From contig JAQUXV010000123.1 in the NCBI GenBank assembly GCA_028692205.1, forward strand, positions 1 to 7,405: a DNA stretch of 7,405 bases, read 5' to 3'. Source of the stretch: Eubacteriales bacterium. GTDB lineage: Bacteria; Bacillota_A; Clostridia; Christensenellales; Aristaeellaceae. A program made the position numbers and the translations under genes. A model generated the notes under the pieces. That model ran no database searches, was not told the origin of the DNA, and worked only from the letters and a program-made list of their open reading frames with translations. Numbering within the stretch: position 1 is the stretch's first letter; each line of letters starts with the position of its first letter. Shown here piece by piece: positions 1-5,949 of the stretch.

Positions 1-97
1 AAACGTCGCCCGGCTGCGAAAAAAACTGGACGAGGCGGGACTTCCGGACTTTATTACAACCCGCAAGGGCCGCGGCTATCTGGTGGAGGAAGCATGA
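1..97 (+). CDS. bceR: Response regulator, OmpR/PhoB family, C-terminal end (BceR-like; partial)
   Basis: The first 97 bases carry the last 31 codons of a gene that starts before the window, read from base 2. The peptide begins NVARLRKKLDEAG and ends with KGRGYLVEEA. This matches the end of the winged-helix DNA-binding domain of OmpR/PhoB regulators: the recognition helix region (V-x-R-L-R-K-K-L) followed by the wing hairpin (T-x-R-G-x-G-Y). The TGA stop at 95-97 overlaps the ATG of the kinase gene (ATGA), so the two are translationally coupled as a two-component pair. The assignment to the BceR subgroup comes from the neighbouring BceS-type kinase and BceAB-type transporter, because the receiver domain is outside the window. 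It is expected to bind the control region of the transporter genes once phosphorylated by the kinase. Confidence 0.85.
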   Translation, partial: NVARLRKKLDEAGLPDFITTRKGRGYLVEEA

Positions 98-1116
98 AGA
101 AGATCGGCTGGCTGCGGTTGTTAGGCGAATGGTTTACTACCGTCAAGACGGCGGTATTCACGGCCGGATGGCTGCTTGTGGTTTTTTCGGGCCTTCATCT
201 GCTGGGGCAGGGAACCATGCACGAGCTTCAATATGCGTTGCTGCTGGCGGGGATCGGGCTTGGGTTTGCGGCGCTTGTCTCCTTCATACGCTACGTCCGC
301 AGGGCGTGCCTGCTTTCCTCCGCGCTGAGCCACCTCCCGCCGGACGAAGCCGGGCTTCCGGACGCGATTACCACCCCGGAGGAGGGTTTTCGCACGTTGG
401 CCAACGCCTATCGGCAGGCCCGGAATCAGGATGCCGCCTCCGCGGCGCAGGCCGAGCGGGACAGGCTAGATTATTTTACGCTTTGGGTACACCAGATAAA
501 AACGCCGATTTCCGCTCTGGATTTGATGGCCCAGAGCGATGAACCGGTTGACCGGGAGCTGCTTCGGCAGGAGACCTTCAAGATCGGCCAGTATGTGGAC
601 GCGGCGCTGGCATACCAGCGCCTGCAAAGCCTGAGCAACGATCTGCTTCTGTGTGATGTGCCGCTGTACCCTCTATGCTGCTCGACGGTTAAAAAGCTTC
701 GTCCGATCTTCCTGTACCGGAAGATCTCGCTTTTCATGGAGCCTTTCGGGGGTGCGGCGCTGTCCGACGCGAAGTGGCTGGAAATGGCGCTTACGCAGGT
801 GCTGACCAACGCGCTGAAATATACGCCTCCGGGTGGGCGCATTACCATTGCCCTACGGGAGCCGCTGGTGCTTACCGTAAGCGATACGGGGATCGGCATC
901 CCCGCCGAGGACCTGCCCCGGGTGTTCGACCGCGGCTTCACCGGCGGCGTCGGCCGAGCACAACGTTCCGGCGAGCAAAGCACGGGTATCGGGCTGTACC
1001 TGTGCAAACAGGCCTGCGGCAAACTGGGCCATACGGTCTCCATCGCCTCCGAGCCGGGGCAGGGCACCACCGTTACGTTTGATCTCCGCCGGGAAAGCTA
1101 CGAAAGCTATTCGTAG
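94..1116 (+). CDS. bceS: Intramembrane-sensing sensor histidine kinase (BceS-like)
   Basis: A 340-residue membrane histidine kinase that should phosphorylate the regulator encoded just upstream. Two membrane helices lie at about residues 20-37 and 46-64, joined by only about 8-10 outer residues. This is the layout of intramembrane-sensing kinases, which lack a sensor domain and take their signal from a partner transporter. The phosphoacceptor box is WVHQIKTPIS with His133, very close to the BceS/GraS consensus. The ATPase half shows the N box (Asn239 in TNALKYTP), G1 box (DTGIGIP, Asp264) and G2 box (STGIGLYL, 297-304). All catalytic elements are present and the length is usual for the family. 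The ATG at 94 is chosen because it overlaps the preceding stop and has GGAGG at 85-89. The neighbouring ATP-binding cassette genes support a role in sensing cell-wall-active peptides; the actual inducer cannot be read from the sequence. Confidence 0.93.
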   Translation: MKKIGWLRLLGEWFTTVKTAVFTAGWLLVVFSGLHLLGQGTMHELQYALLLAGIGLGFAALVSFIRYVRRACLLSSALSHLPPDEAGLPDAITTPEEGFRTLANAYRQARNQDAASAAQAERDRLDYFTLWVHQIKTPISALDLMAQSDEPVDRELLRQETFKIGQYVDAALAYQRLQSLSNDLLLCDVPLYPLCCSTVKKLRPIFLYRKISLFMEPFGGAALSDAKWLEMALTQVLTNALKYTPPGGRITIALREPLVLTVSDTGIGIPAEDLPRVFDRGFTGGVGRAQRSGEQSTGIGLYLCKQACGKLGHTVSIASEPGQGTTVTFDLRRESYESYS

Positions 1117-1130
1117 GGCGCCGCTTTTTT
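1098..1130 (+). terminator. Possible weak terminator at the end of the kinase gene
   Basis: The last codons of the kinase gene form a 7-bp perfect stem (CTACGAA at 1098-1104 with TTCGTAG at 1110-1116, loop of 5). Six Ts follow at 1125-1130. The 8 bases between stem and T run make this a poor intrinsic terminator, so partial read-through into the transporter genes is plausible. I call it only as a possibility. Confidence 0.25.
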
Positions 1131-1389
1131 AAGCCGAGCCGGAACCGTATCCACGCCATGGTTCGGGAGACGTCGGTTCCTTGGCGTTCGCGCCGGGGTT
1201 TTGCGTTTACGCCTTTGCGCGCAGCCGTATTTTGGGTTCGCACAGCGCGGGTATCCTTGCAAAAATGTAAGGGCCCCGTAAGCCGCGGCTATGGCACGCC
1301 GTCGTAGCGGCGTTTATCCTGTAACGGTGCCCGGGCGGTGTTTGAACGCAATCTACGTACAACGCCGGGGTGCGGAAAGGATGAACGCT
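1117..1389 (+). promoter_or_regulatory. Spacer between kinase and transporter genes; candidate control region with inverted repeats
   Basis: This 273-base gap holds no convincing gene. It contains several dyad symmetries: GGAACCG (1141-1147) with CGGTTCC (1174-1180); a perfect 10-base palindrome AGCCGCGGCT (1281-1290); and ACGCCG (1296-1301) with CGGCGT (1308-1313) separated by 6 bases. In known Bce systems the regulator binds an inverted repeat upstream of the transporter genes, which have their own inducible promoter. These repeats are therefore candidate operators by position. I found no strong -35/-10 pair: TATCCT at 1251-1256 and 1315-1320 are only loose -10 candidates without well-placed -35 partners. 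The exact operator and promoter remain unassigned. Confidence 0.4.
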
Positions 1390-2157
1390 ATGGCATTGCT
1401 GGAAGTACAGAATTTACAGAAGATTTATACCACACGCTTCGGCGCGCAGAAAGTACAGGCGCTTTCCAACGTTACCTTTACTGTGGAGGAAGGCGAGTTC
1501 GTCGCCATTATGGGCGAAAGCGGCAGCGGTAAAACCACGCTGCTGAACATTTTGGCCGCGCTGGATAACCCCACCGCCGGACAGGTGCTGCTGGAGGGCC
1601 GCTCGCTGGCCGCCGTAAAGGAAGCCGAAAAAGCCGCTTTCCGCCGCGATAATCTGGGCTTTGTTTTTCAGGATTTTAATTTGTTGGACACCTTTTCGGT
1701 GCGGGATAACATTCTGCTCCCGCTGGTGCTGCAAAATCAACCCATCCGCGACATGGAAACCCGCCTCGCGCCGCTGGTGAAGAGCCTCGGCTTGGGCGGG
1801 CTGGAAAATAAGTTCCCCTATGAAATCAGCGGCGGACAGAAGCAGCGCACCGCCGTTGCGCGCGCGCTAATTACCAACCCGCGCTTGCTGCTGGCGGACG
1901 AGCCCACCGGCGCGCTGGACAGCAAGGCATCCGCGCGGCTGATGCGCATGTTCGAGTCGGTACACCAAAGCGGCCAAACGCTGGTAATGGTTACCCACAG
2001 CGCGCAGGCGGCAGGCTACGCGTCCCGCGTATTGTTCATCAAAGACGGCGAGGTGTTCAACCAGCTGTATCACGGCGACGCGACGCACGACGCCTTCTAC
2101 CAGAAGATCATCGCCACCCTGACCGCGCTGACCGACGGGGGTGTGGCGGGTGACTAA
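1390..2157 (+). CDS. bceA: ABC transporter ATP-binding protein (BceA-like)
   Basis: A 255-residue ATPase of the MacB/LolD-like branch that powers peptide-resistance transporters of the BceAB type at the inner face of the membrane. The motifs are all present: Walker A GESGSGKTT (residues 42-50), Q-loop Gln94 in VFQDFN, signature ISGGQKQR (from 146), Walker B LLLADEPT with Asp170-Glu171, D-loop GALDS, and H-loop His203 in VTHS. The start at 1390 is preferred: GGAAAGG (1374-1380) lies 9 bases upstream, whereas the in-frame ATG at 1381 touches it, and an upstream in-frame ATG at 1291 adds about 30 Arg-rich residues unlike any known member. The TAA stop overlaps the start of the permease gene, so the two subunits are made together. 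No key residue is missing. BceA-type is supported by the partner permease; the exported or displaced substrate is unknown. Confidence 0.94.
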   Translation: MALLEVQNLQKIYTTRFGAQKVQALSNVTFTVEEGEFVAIMGESGSGKTTLLNILAALDNPTAGQVLLEGRSLAAVKEAEKAAFRRDNLGFVFQDFNLLDTFSVRDNILLPLVLQNQPIRDMETRLAPLVKSLGLGGLENKFPYEISGGQKQRTAVARALITNPRLLLADEPTGALDSKASARLMRMFESVHQSGQTLVMVTHSAQAAGYASRVLFIKDGEVFNQLYHGDATHDAFYQKIIATLTALTDGGVAGD

Positions 2158-4126
2158 ATTCTTCTATTTCAAACTTGCGCTGAACAACCTGCGCAAGAAC
2201 CGGCAGACGTATCTGCCCTTTCTGATGGCTTCCTCCATCCTGATCTTTTCCATGTACAGTTTCCTGATGATCGCCTTCAACCCCGGTTTTTCCAAAGTTT
2301 CCGGTGGGATGCAGTTCGTGGTCATTCTGGATTTCGGCATTGCCGTGGTCGGGTTGTTCACGGCGATCTTCCTGTTTTACGCAAACAGCTTTCTGGTTAA
2401 GCGCCGCAAGAAGGAAATGGGCCTGTACGCCATCCTCGGTATGGAGAAAAGGCACATCGCCCGCGTGCTTCGCCATGAGATGAGCCTGACGTGGTTCGCC
2501 TCGACGGTTGTGGGCATCGGGCTGGGCATTCTGCTGACTCGTCTCCTTTTCCTGTTAATCCGGCTGGCGCTCCGGGTGGATGTTCCGCTGGTGGGCACCG
2601 TCAGCTGGACCGCGCTCTGGTCCACGACGATCATGTTTGCTTTCCTCTTCCTGTTGCTGATCGGCTACAACAGCTGGCAGGTCCGTTCGGTAAACCCCAT
2701 CGCGCTGCTGCGCGGCGGGCAGACGGGCGAACGCGAGCCAAAAGCCCGCTGGCTGCTGGCAATCCTCGGCGTAGCGTTCACCGGTGCGGGTTATTGGATT
2801 GCGCAAACCGTAGACAACCCCATGGCGGCGCTCGCGCTGTTCTTTATCGCGGTGATTCTGGTCATCATCGGCACCTACCTGCTGTTTCTCACCGGCAGCA
2901 TCGCGTTTTTAAAAATTCTTCGCAGCAACAAACGGTATTACTACCGTTCGAAGCACTTCGTAACGGTGTCCGGTATGCTGTACCGGATGAAGCAGAACGC
3001 GGCGGGGCTGGCAAGCATCGCCATCCTGTGTACCATGGCGATGATTACCATCGGCACCACCGTAGCGCTGTACAACGGCTCGGAAAAAATGCTCGCGCAG
3101 TATTATCCAAACGATGTGCTGATTACCGCCGACAGCGCGACGTCGCAGGCCGATGCGGAGGCAGCCGCGCAGGAGCTTGCCTCGCAGGCGGGCGTAACCA
3201 TGACGGACACCGCCTCCTACTGGGGCTATGATACCACCCTGGGTGTGGAAGACGGCTACATTATCGATCCGACGCAAAAAGAAACCTTCGGGGTCAACGA
3301 TTACAGCAGTCTGTACTACACACTGTTGATGACCAACGATGCGTATGCGGCGCTGGAAGGCGCTCCGCTCACGCTCGGCGAGGGTGAACTGGGCTGTTAT
3401 GTCAGCGGCACGGCCCTGCCCGCCGCGCTGACTACCGAAGCCGCGCACTATACGCTGCAAACCATTGAAACACTGGCGATCGTGCCAGATTACAACGGCT
3501 CCAGCACCGTAAACACGCTTCTTCTCGTCGCCTCCGATCAGGCAGCCATTGCCGATATCCTGACGGCTTGCGATACCCGGGAGCGTAACCGCAACCCCGA
3601 ATACGGAATCCAGTGGAACCTACAGGGAACGGACGCGCAGCTGAACGCTTATTACGCCCTGCTGGATGACGCGCCGGGCGCGCTGCAGGACGTGGGTATG
3701 CGTGTTAAAGCAAGCGTACGCTCGGAATGGTACGCGATGTACGGCGGGTTCCTGTTTGTGGGCATTTTCCTGGGGATCATCTTCCTGATGGGTTCGGCGA
3801 TGATCCTGTATTTCAAACAGATCAGCGAAGGGTATCAGGATCATGACCGTTTCATCATCCTGCAGCAGGTCGGCATGAGCCGGCAGGAGGTGCGCGGCAC
3901 CGTACGCAGGCAGATCCTGCTGGTGTTCTTCCTGCCGCTGCTGGTAGCGGTGTGCCACGTAGCAGGCTCGCTGCATATGATGGTGCTCATGCTCCGCATT
4001 TTCGGCCTGATGGATGTGCCCTATATCGCACTGAACACCTTCCTGTCCGCATTCGGTGTTATGGTGCTGTACGGTCTGTTCTACCTCCGCACGGCAAAAA
4101 CTTATTACAAGATGGTCAAGTTCTAG
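2150..4126 (+). CDS. bceB: ABC transporter permease, FtsX/MacB-like (BceB-like)
   Basis: A 658-residue permease that pairs with the ATPase just upstream and, by homology, detects and detoxifies cell-wall-active peptides and signals to the BceS-type kinase. Its layout is that of BceB: ten membrane helices, with a first group (about 24-43, 55-80, 112-137, 152-173, 200-218, 225-248, 285-308), a large outer-surface domain of about 220 residues (310-528), and a last trio (531-555, 588-610, 625-645). FtsX-like domains cover the helices on both sides of the outer domain. The large domain before helix 8 is the feature that separates BceB permeases from ordinary FtsX proteins and carries peptide specificity. 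GTG at 2150 is chosen because it yields the family-like start MTKFFYFKLALNNLRKN and has GGGGG at 2137-2141, 8 bases upstream; GTG at 2141 is the alternative. It overlaps the ATPase stop by 8 bases. Confidence 0.92.
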   Translation: MTKFFYFKLALNNLRKNRQTYLPFLMASSILIFSMYSFLMIAFNPGFSKVSGGMQFVVILDFGIAVVGLFTAIFLFYANSFLVKRRKKEMGLYAILGMEKRHIARVLRHEMSLTWFASTVVGIGLGILLTRLLFLLIRLALRVDVPLVGTVSWTALWSTTIMFAFLFLLLIGYNSWQVRSVNPIALLRGGQTGEREPKARWLLAILGVAFTGAGYWIAQTVDNPMAALALFFIAVILVIIGTYLLFLTGSIAFLKILRSNKRYYYRSKHFVTVSGMLYRMKQNAAGLASIAILCTMAMITIGTTVALYNGSEKMLAQYYPNDVLITADSATSQADAEAAAQELASQAGVTMTDTASYWGYDTTLGVEDGYIIDPTQKETFGVNDYSSLYYTLLMTNDAYAALEGAPLTLGEGELGCYVSGTALPAALTTEAAHYTLQTIETLAIVPDYNGSSTVNTLLLVASDQAAIADILTACDTRERNRNPEYGIQWNLQGTDAQLNAYYALLDDAPGALQDVGMRVKASVRSEWYAMYGGFLFVGIFLGIIFLMGSAMILYFKQISEGYQDHDRFIILQQVGMSRQEVRGTVRRQILLVFFLPLLVAVCHVAGSLHMMVLMLRIFGLMDVPYIALNTFLSAFGVMVLYGLFYLRTAKTYYKMVKF

Positions 4127-4134
4127 GCTATCGC

Positions 4135-4184
4135 ATCGCAAAAAGCCCGCATTCACCTCATGGTGAATGCGGGCTTTTTGCGAT
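4135..4184 (+). terminator. Strong bidirectional intrinsic terminator after the permease gene
   Basis: A perfect 23-bp inverted repeat (4135-4157 with 4162-4184) with the 4-base loop TCAT starts 8 bases after the permease stop codon. The core AGCCCGCATTCACC is flanked by an A run on the left and a T run on the right, so it can end transcription in both directions. It closes the kinase-transporter module on the + strand. It could also stop any leftward transcript from the opposing operon. Confidence 0.93.
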
Positions 4185-4328
4185 AACAAACCTCTTGCAA
4201 ACACGCAAGCTCAACTTGCTTAAAAGTTCGGATGTGAAAAGCCAAGCCGCACACGGGCGGGAGCGTACACGGACGTACGTGACAGCCCGTTGTGGCGCAA
4301 GCGACAATGCAGACAAGCCTTTGCAACA
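4185..4328. other. Potentially structured stretch between two long hairpins, no gene
   Basis: No credible reading frame with a ribosome binding site lies here. Near the left end three short complementary blocks follow each other: CTTGC (4194-4198), GCAAG (4205-4209) and CTTGC (4215-4219). The middle block can pair with either neighbour but not both. Farther right, a longer imperfect hairpin joins about 4246-4258 (GCCGCACACGGGC) with about 4285-4298 (GCCCGTTGTGGCGC), with an inner pairing CGTAC/GTACG (4264-4268 with 4275-4279). These could be part of a small RNA or a trailer structure, or chance in GC-rich DNA. I match it to no known RNA family. Confidence 0.3.
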
Positions 4329-4384
4329 AGCAGAGCCCGCGTTCATCCTGTGGCGAACGCGGGCTCTGCTCTTTGATAAATTTT
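4329..4384 (+). terminator. Second long GC-rich hairpin, probable terminator
   Basis: A perfect 16-bp stem (4329-4344 with 4355-4370) with a 10-base apical loop is followed on the + strand by CTCTTTGATAAATTTT, a broken T-rich tract. Its core (AGCCCGCGTTC) closely resembles that of the terminator at 4135-4184 (AGCCCGCATTC), as if both derive from one sequence. On the opposite strand the T tract is weak. It may end leftward transcripts from the membrane-protein operon less efficiently, or rightward read-through. Confidence 0.65.
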
Positions 4385-4469
4385 ACGAGTACGTAAGTTC
4401 GCTTGCTGTTATACGTAACCGACCAGCCACACCAACGCGAACCGTAAACCTGTCCGCCCGTTTCTCCCG

Positions 4470-4702
4470 GCAAAGCGGCAAGCGTTCCGTGCAGCCTCGT
4501 TCAAACGGGAACTCACCCAACAGCCCGGCATGGGGGCAAACCGATTCGAAAACCACGACGGATCGCTTCCTCCCCCTGCAAAGCGGCAAGCGTCCCGTGC
4601 AGCCCCGTTCAAACGGGAACTCACCCAACAGCCCGCATGGGGGCTAACCGATTCGAAAGCCACGGCGGATCGATACTTTCCCACGGCAAAGCACTTCCGT
4701 TC
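4470..4702. repeat. 108-base tandem repeat, two copies plus a degenerate third
   Basis: Copy A begins at 4470 and copy B at 4578, each with GCAAAGCGGCAAGCG; a third, degenerate copy begins at 4686 (GCAAAGC, then TTCCGT and ACAGG) and runs to the stop codon of the opposing gene. The spacing is 108 bases both times. Over about 96 bases (4470-4565 against 4578-4672) I count five substitutions and one single-base indel, while the last 12-13 bases of each unit diverge. Each copy can form a small hairpin (CTCGT or CCCGT pairing with ACGGG around a TCAA loop) and another from GCCC with GGGC. One substitution (T to C at the second base of the first stem) swaps a G-T for a G-C pair, keeping the stem. 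A + strand frame is open through both copies but has no start signal and the indel breaks its phase, so I do not call a gene. Confidence 0.85.
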
Positions 4703-5935
4703 TTACAGGTTGTTTGTGGTCGTTAAAAGGTAAATGATGTAGTAAATCCCCGCCGCCAGATGCCATAGCAGCAGCCCCGCGCCGATACCGATACGGGCTG
4801 CTTCCGCCCGCGGATGATCCTCCAGATAAGGTTTCCCGCTTCGGGATGCGCGGCGGCGCTCAAACCAAGTCTCGACCCTGTGGATAAACAGCGGCATCGT
4901 AACCGCCCACAGCATCAGCGCCGAGCCCATCATGGCCCAGCCGAAATTGCCGTCCGAGGCACGGTACCCTGTTTCCGATAAAAGCAGGTATTCCGCAATG
5001 CTCACAATATCCATAACCAGCGTCAGCTGATACAGCGGCTTTCGCAGGGTTTCTCTGTTTGCAAACGCAAACAGAACGAACAGGGGGAACGCGCGCGTCA
5101 GCAGCACGCGCACCGCCGTATCCCCCGCCTTCTGCCACGAGATCAGCAGGGTCATGCCCTCCTGCAATTCCGAAGAAACAACGAAGTAATAAAGATATTG
5201 CAGCGCCATCACCAACAAGGAAGGCAGCGCCACCAGCATCATTTGAAAAATATACCGGCTGTTCTTCGGCCTGCGTAGCCACATAACCAGAAAATACAGG
5301 CACGCCGCGGGCAGAAACGCCTGCATGAACGTGGGCTTAGCCAGCAGGCTCACCGCCAGCAGCGCCGAAAGCATAACCGCGTTTTTCCATGGGATAACGG
5401 CTTTTTCTCCCTCTGTCGGAAGCCTGCGGTGAAAATCCTCCACGCTTTGGGCCGTCATGGGCACACACAGAAGCATCATCACCATCGCCGCAACCTGTGT
5501 GGGGCTGTGCCACGTATTGGGCGAACCCGCGCCGACATACACCGCCGGATTCACCCACGGCACCACAATAGCCGCCACTAATCCAAGCGCCAAGCCGCAC
5601 GCGGTAGTCACCCAGCCGCTTTTTCCCAGCAGCCGCGCGGTCAGCTCAATCAGCAGCCACACTTCCACAGCCTTCAGCACCGCGGTTATCAACGCGGCGC
5701 ACACATTCAGCGGCAGGCCCGTCAGCATCAGCGCCGCCACCAGCATATGCCAGAGCGGATGCGCCGCATGGTGCGCAAACGACCGGAGATGCAAAAAATC
5801 CCCTTCGGACGCCCACGCGGCATGAATGCTGATATCGCTTGCCGGGCGCTGCACCAGCGCGTAAAAAATAACATAGGAAAGCAGCAGCATCAACGCTGCC
5901 GCGAGCCATTGGGAGTAATGCCTGCGTTTCGTCAT
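4703..5935 (-). CDS. Multi-spanning membrane protein of unknown function
   Basis: A 410-residue integral membrane protein with about 11-12 predicted membrane helices (first at 10-28, last at about 384-404). I do not recognise the family with confidence. After the first helix comes a loop rich in polar and aromatic residues (DISIHAAW at 34-41, HAAHPLWHM at 56-64), and a later loop holds GSPNTWHSPT (137-146); conserved-looking His, Asp and Trp residues at the outer side of early helices recall GT-C-type glycosyltransferases and related lipid-linked sugar enzymes. The C-terminal part has a basic stretch (RRASR, 361-365) likely facing the cytoplasm. The ATG at 5935 is supported by AAGAAGG (bases 5943-5949 on the complement) 7 bases upstream, which overlaps the stop codon of the preceding gene; the two genes are 12 bases apart, so they form one operon. 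A role in surface glycan assembly together with that neighbour is inference. Confidence 0.8.
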   Translation of the reverse strand: MTKRRHYSQWLAAALMLLLSYVIFYALVQRPASDISIHAAWASEGDFLHLRSFAHHAAHPLWHMLVAALMLTGLPLNVCAALITAVLKAVEVWLLIELTARLLGKSGWVTTACGLALGLVAAIVVPWVNPAVYVGAGSPNTWHSPTQVAAMVMMLLCVPMTAQSVEDFHRRLPTEGEKAVIPWKNAVMLSALLAVSLLAKPTFMQAFLPAACLYFLVMWLRRPKNSRYIFQMMLVALPSLLVMALQYLYYFVVSSELQEGMTLLISWQKAGDTAVRVLLTRAFPLFVLFAFANRETLRKPLYQLTLVMDIVSIAEYLLLSETGYRASDGNFGWAMMGSALMLWAVTMPLFIHRVETWFERRRASRSGKPYLEDHPRAEAARIGIGAGLLLWHLAAGIYYIIYLLTTTNNL

Positions 5936-5942
5936 CGGCGAA

Positions 5943-5949
5943 CCTTCTT
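5943..5949 (-). promoter_or_regulatory. Ribosome binding site that fixes the start of the 410-residue membrane protein
   Basis: On the complement the bases read AAGAAGG, 7 bases before the ATG at 5935. The motif overlaps the TAA stop (5948-5950) of the upstream membrane protein gene, an arrangement that favours translational coupling of the two genes. Confidence 0.75.

Noticed and set aside
471..1070. 199-residue - strand frame inside the kinase gene
   Set aside because: Antisense shadow of the kinase in GC-rich DNA; composition is rich in Arg, Ser and Pro without recognisable domain.
1291..1389. Upstream in-frame extension of the ATPase
   Set aside because: The extra residues are Arg-rich, unlike family members, and the only good ribosome binding site sits just before 1390.
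3952..4647. Long + strand open frame across the permease 3' end, terminator and repeat
   Set aside because: It overlaps the permease in another frame, runs through a terminator hairpin, and its apparent repeated peptide only reflects the DNA repeat. There is no ribosome binding site.
4383..4684. Two - strand frames through the tandem repeat (81 and 91 residues)
   Set aside because: They lie in non-coding repeats, have no start signals, and the single-base indel between copies makes each frame read different sequence in the two units.
4470..4702. CRISPR array
   Set aside because: Units are 108 bases, nearly all conserved, with only 12-13 variable bases; there are no short repeats with unique spacers and no cas genes.
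4185..4702. tRNA, rRNA, insertion sequence or attachment site
   Set aside because: No cloverleaf with a T-loop and acceptor stem, no transposase reading frame, and no flanking direct repeats were found by eye.
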